The notes below the pieces were generated by a model that was given only the letters and a program-made list of their open reading frames with translations, searched no databases and had not been told where the DNA came from. Below are positions 60,755 through 64,000 of a stretch of DNA of 64,000 nt, piece after piece (positions within the stretch are counted from its first letter, which is position 1; each line of letters begins with the position of its first letter). This DNA comes from Desmodesmus armatus (taxonomy: Eukaryota > Chlorophyta > Chlorophyceae > Sphaeropleales > Scenedesmaceae). Position numbers and translations under genes: made by a program. The DNA is taken from positions 186,001 through 250,000 of the forward strand of contig VIIQ02000002.1 of assembly GCA_007449985.2 (NCBI GenBank), read 5' to 3'.

Positions 60755-61833
60755 ATGGGTGCGTGTTGACTATGCAGTGCACATGTCCATGCTGCAAGCC
60801 AGTTGCAGCACAGTGCTGTTGCACGTACATTGTCAGCGCAAGGCTTGTGCACACATCATGCACACTGCAGCAGACCTCATTCATGTCTGACCTCCTCTGT
60901 TGTGCCTCCTGCAGCTGCTTACGGAGGCCATGAGGCAGTTGCTGACCTGGGCAACCAGATCTTCGTCACAATGCGCAAGGGCAGCAGCTGGCCCCCTGCA
61001 GCATGTGACGTGCGCATCCGCTATGACCAGACCATAGGTGAGTCTGCAGGGCTCTGGGGTTTGTGTCTCTTGGTCCTGTGCTGGCATTGCGACCAACTGC
61101 TATCTATTCTGCTGCCTCAGGGTGTTGATCTTGAAGATTGTTGAAGGATGTGCCCTTCTCAGCAGCCAGCCAGCCAGCCCGCTAGTGTTGACCCATCTGT
61201 GTTATGCAGGTGATCTGAAGGCTGCAGTGGCAGACAAGATGAACATCCCAGTGGCTCAGCAGCAGCTGTTCTGGCACAAGCGGGAGCTGACAGGAGCTTA
61301 TGATGAGAAGACGCTGCTGGACATGAACATGCACACAGGCTTTGCACTCAAGGGCTACGACCTGGTGCGTATCTGTGGAACTACTGCCACTACTGACAGT
61401 AGTGTGACGAAAGGGAGGAGGGAGAGGGGCAGGGACACGGGGAACAGGACAGCACGCAGCAGCTAACGCTTTGCAACCCTTAGTTATGAGCGGGGAGGAG
61501 GGCCGCCTTGATGCGTACCCCCTCTTTCCATCCCAACAGCCAGCATCTGCCAGATCCTGCCATGCATGGTGGCAGCTAGCTAGCTATAGGGCCTCCATTG
61601 ATGAGAGTGACATTGCTCTGCTGCAGTTCAAATCAACATGCAAGCACTGCCTGTGCCTGTGCCAACCAGTGGTTGACAACCTCTGATGCACCCCTGATGC
61701 TTCCAAAGCCTGAAGCATCAACGGACTTCCTGCGCATGCCGCATGTGTGTTGCTGTTGCTGCAGTCCGAGGAACCCAACTACTGGCCAGAAGTTGAGCAG
61801 ACACCAGAGGGGATGCTGGAGAAGGACAGCTGA
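60755..61833 (+). CDS. Small ubiquitin-like domain protein
   Basis: Four exons, 60755-60758, 60915-61037, 61210-61364 and 61765-61833, make exactly 117 codons (116 residues). The first exon is only ATGG. It was chosen because it is the only in-phase ATG with a good donor; the other frame leading into exon 2 stops at once. Residues about 20-85 form a ubiquitin-like fold: IFVTMRKGSSW, VRIRYDQTIGDLKAAVADKM, then IPVAQQQLFWHKRELTGAYD and LLDMNMHTGFALKGYDL. This follows ubiquitin's TIxxVKxxI, IPxxQQxLxxxGxxL and LxDYNI pattern. There is no C-terminal diglycine, so it should act as a non-conjugated Ubl module, not a modifier. The acidic tail ends EQTPEGMLEKDS. TGTAA at 61994-61998 lies 161 bases past the stop. 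Confidence 0.75.
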
Positions 61834-62756
61834 AAGTACCCAGTCTTGAAATCAGCAGCAGTGCAAGCAAGCCAAGGGGCCATAGCTGATGCTGCGGCAA
61901 CAGCGTGCGCATCTGAGCCAAGAAGTTGCTGCGCACTGACATTCAGTGGATGTGGTGGAAAGCAGTAGTGCAGTTGGCGGTGACTAGCCAGTGTGTAACC
62001 CTCAGGTTACAGTGTGCTACTAGCAGGTAGTACTAGCAGGTGTGACCCCACTGGCAGGAGCATGTAGGACTCTGCTAAAGTTCAAGTGCTGATGACGAAC
62101 ACCCTCAAAGAGGGGCCTTTCACAGCAGTGCTTGTGCAAGCGCTAGTAGCTCCCCAGTGCACCTCAGGTGTACCACCATAAATAAGACAGAAACCGTGGC
62201 AAGTGCATTGCTCAATCTCTGCCAAAGTAAGACCCTGTTACAACGGACTGGTAGCCGCTGGTGACCAATGATCCCCAGGAACCACTCAGACTACCATACA
62301 CCACTTCTGCACGCTACTATGCTACTAGCATAGTATTGTTGCAATGAACCCCACTGACTTCAAGGATGAGCCAACCACTCATCAACAGCACCCTGCCTTT
62401 TGGTGGTTGTAGAGAACACTGTAGTACAGCACTGCTGTACCCTGGAACATAAAACCCACTGACTGCTAGACTGCTAGCCGCAGTGGCACCAGAATTGGCC
62501 GAAACTTGCCTTCTGTCAGCATCATAACAGCTGCCATTTTCACGCAACAAGAACAACAACAGAAACAAACCGCATGGGTGCCCTTCCAGCTCGTTTTCAC
62601 AGCACCAGCATGTCATGGGCTGCAAAGCTGCTGCACGCGTCCCGCAGTCACCTCAGCAACTGACAGCACATGCAGGCCGCCAATGGGCAACTGCTCAACA
62701 CGCCCTGACGTGCCCCAGCATGCTGCGCAGCACCACGGTGGTGGCAGGGTGCCCAG
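61834..62756. other. Convergent spacer between the Ubl and SRPBCC genes
   Basis: About 920 bases of shared 3' flank. It contains short CTACTAGCAGGTAGTACTAGCAGGT repeats near 62020-62041 and nothing gene-like. Confidence 0.45.
61994..61998 (+). promoter_or_regulatory. Candidate TGTAA polyadenylation signal of the Ubl gene
   Basis: TGTAA 161 bases past the stop codon, inside a short repeat of TAGTACTAGCAGG-like text (about 62015-62040). Confidence 0.4.
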
Positions 62757-64000
62757 CTACACAGCAGCAGCCTGGGGCCTGACCTTGCTGCCCTGCCCAA
62801 CCTCGGCCCCCGCCAGGGCTGTGACCACAGGCTTGCCTGCTGCGCGCTTGACTGAGCGGCCCCTGCTCATCAGCTTCTTGCTGCTCTTGTGGCCCTGCAG
62901 CTTGTGCGCCCTGTGCGGGGTAGCCTTCTGTGCTGGCAGCTCCTGTACGGGGTGGGCCTTGCTTGCTGCAGCTGCAAAGGCCTCCTGGAGCTCTTCCTTG
63001 GCCAGAACCTTGTTCTGTTGGCAGCAGAGACCATCAAAGCAAAGGCGCCAGGTCAGCCTGAGGTATACAGCTTTTTTGTGTGAGGTGGGGGAAGGAGCTT
63101 GTGACATGTGCATAATTTCAAAGGCTGGGCAGTACTCTCTTCAGAAGATACTGAGTCACTGACCAGCATGTGTTGCAAGGCACTGCCAGTAGGCACTGCC
63201 AGTAGTGAGCTTACCCAACAGTATGCATGTCTGCTGGCCCTACCGTACCCACCTGCTGCAGCTGTGCCAGCACCTCCTTGCGCAGTGCCACATTGAACAC
63301 ATGGTACCCCCTGCGGATTGACTGCATGGTGGGCCTGAGGAAGGGCAGCGCCAGCCCAAACATCTCAGCACCGTGCACGAATCGTGTGTGGCCGTTGGGC
63401 AGGGGCTCCAGGATGAACCAGTGGCTGCCACGGAAGAAGGTGGAGATGATGGGCCCCCTGTAGTCACGCCAGCGCAGCTCCTTGTTCTTGTCCAGCACAA
63501 GGATCTGCAGGCAGTGGGGCAGGTGCACCAGGCAGCTGCAGGTTGAAGTGATGTTGCTACTGGCAGTGGCACTGTCGTTCTTTGGGTGCGTGGCATTGCG
63601 CAGCCTTTGTGTTGTAAGGCAGTTGTGGTGCAGGGCCTGCGACTGTGCGCAGGTTTGATAGAGTGCGATTTGCAAGCTAAATCAGCTGATGATGACTGTT
63701 TGCATGCTGACGTGGTGCATTCCTGCATGTTGTGTGGTGTGTGCTGCCAGAAATGCTGCAACTGGACAGAAAGCCCCCCCTTCCGGGCCAGTACCAGCTG
63801 CTGTCGCACCTCAGGAATGTGAGGGCTGGTCTTGATGCAGCCACCATCCAGTGAAAACACCACTTGACACTTCTTGCCCACTCCCTCAGGCACCTTTTTG
63901 AAGGCTTGAAAGTCGTTCCAGTTGCCCCAGCTGCCAAAGTCCCCGAACACCTTCCAAACCTGTTCCGGAGTGGCCTCAATTTCAATGTCGGAATCAACTC
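62757..64000 (-). CDS. SRPBCC / polyketide-cyclase-like lipid-binding protein (5' partial)
   Basis: Exons on the minus strand: 63810 to beyond 64000, 63253-63504, 62757-63014; phases all 0. The gene begins outside the window. IEIEATPEQVWKVFGDFGSW, then GNWNDFQAFKKV, KKCQVVFSLDGG, ILVLDKNKELRWRDYRGP, HWFILEPLPNGHTRFVHGAE and MFGLALPF form the START-like helix-grip fold of the SRPBCC (Bet v1-like) superfamily. Its members bind hydrophobic ligands in a central pocket; many algal copies are annotated polyketide cyclase/dehydrase, but no reaction can be read. An unusual about 85-residue basic tail follows (KLQGHKSSKKLMSRGRSVKR). The donor of the first visible exon was chosen at GAG|GTGCGA (63810/63809) because it gives a smooth domain join; a slightly longer exon is possible. 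Confidence 0.78.

Noticed and set aside
60640..60758. Open frame SNPYIVDITPKPDKK as a first Ubl exon
   Set aside because: It has no ATG and an upstream in-frame stop, and its phase leads to a stop at once in exon 2. The ATGG start at 60755 in another frame fits.

Overview
The window looks like nuclear DNA of a green alga, most likely a chlorophyte of the Chlamydomonas/Haematococcus type. The evidence is intron-rich genes with GT-AG junctions (many donors GTGAGT/GTGCGT-like), very common CAG/CTG and TGTGC short repeats, TGTAA-like polyadenylation motifs after several stops, and plastid genes that are nuclear in green algae (PsaF, CURT1, homogentisate phytyltransferase). No rRNA, tRNA, CRISPR or bacterial operon structure was seen. 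All gene models were spliced by hand. In each one the exon phases sum to an open frame, which is the main support for the junctions.

Layout. 1-1856 (+): 3' end of a BTB/F5-8C-like protein gene. 3269-7533 (+): mTERF-family protein with an unusual tail of four basic repeats. 8889-10827 (+): homogentisate phytyltransferase (VTE2-like). 13080-16062 (-): plastid-targeted protein with a candidate heme-oxygenase-like diiron fold. 18647-19736 (-): unknown 152-residue protein. 20879-23143 and 23504-24683 (+): two different Nudix hydrolases, the first a CoA pyrophosphatase type ending in a peroxisome-like SRI tripeptide. 25742-27680 (-): photosystem I PsaF. 28670-31762 (+): dihydroflavonol/cinnamoyl-CoA reductase-like enzyme.

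33-46 kb is a gene-poor, repeat-bearing segment. It holds three related, intronless, secreted collagen-like genes (33440, 37668, 44816) and a long glutamine-rich ORF (39980-41281) that may be a retroelement gag remnant. The rest of the segment is spacer with inverted repeats and a small dispersed repeat.

48327-53776 (-): SET-domain methyltransferase of the Rubisco-LSMT type, with a probable one-base frameshift at a C6 run and a long hairpin in its first intron. 54310-56598 (+): ribosomal-L1-domain (RSL1D1/UTP30-like) protein. 57424-59260 (+): CURT1-like thylakoid protein with a tandemly duplicated exon start. 60755-61833 (+): small ubiquitin-like protein. 62757-64000 (-): SRPBCC/polyketide-cyclase-like protein, cut by the window edge.

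There is no operon logic. At least six genes (mTERF, VTE2, the heme-oxygenase-like gene, PsaF, CURT1, SET) look plastid-related, which fits an alga but does not prove a functional cluster. Mononucleotide C/G runs and two apparent one-base shifts suggest residual homopolymer errors in the assembly.
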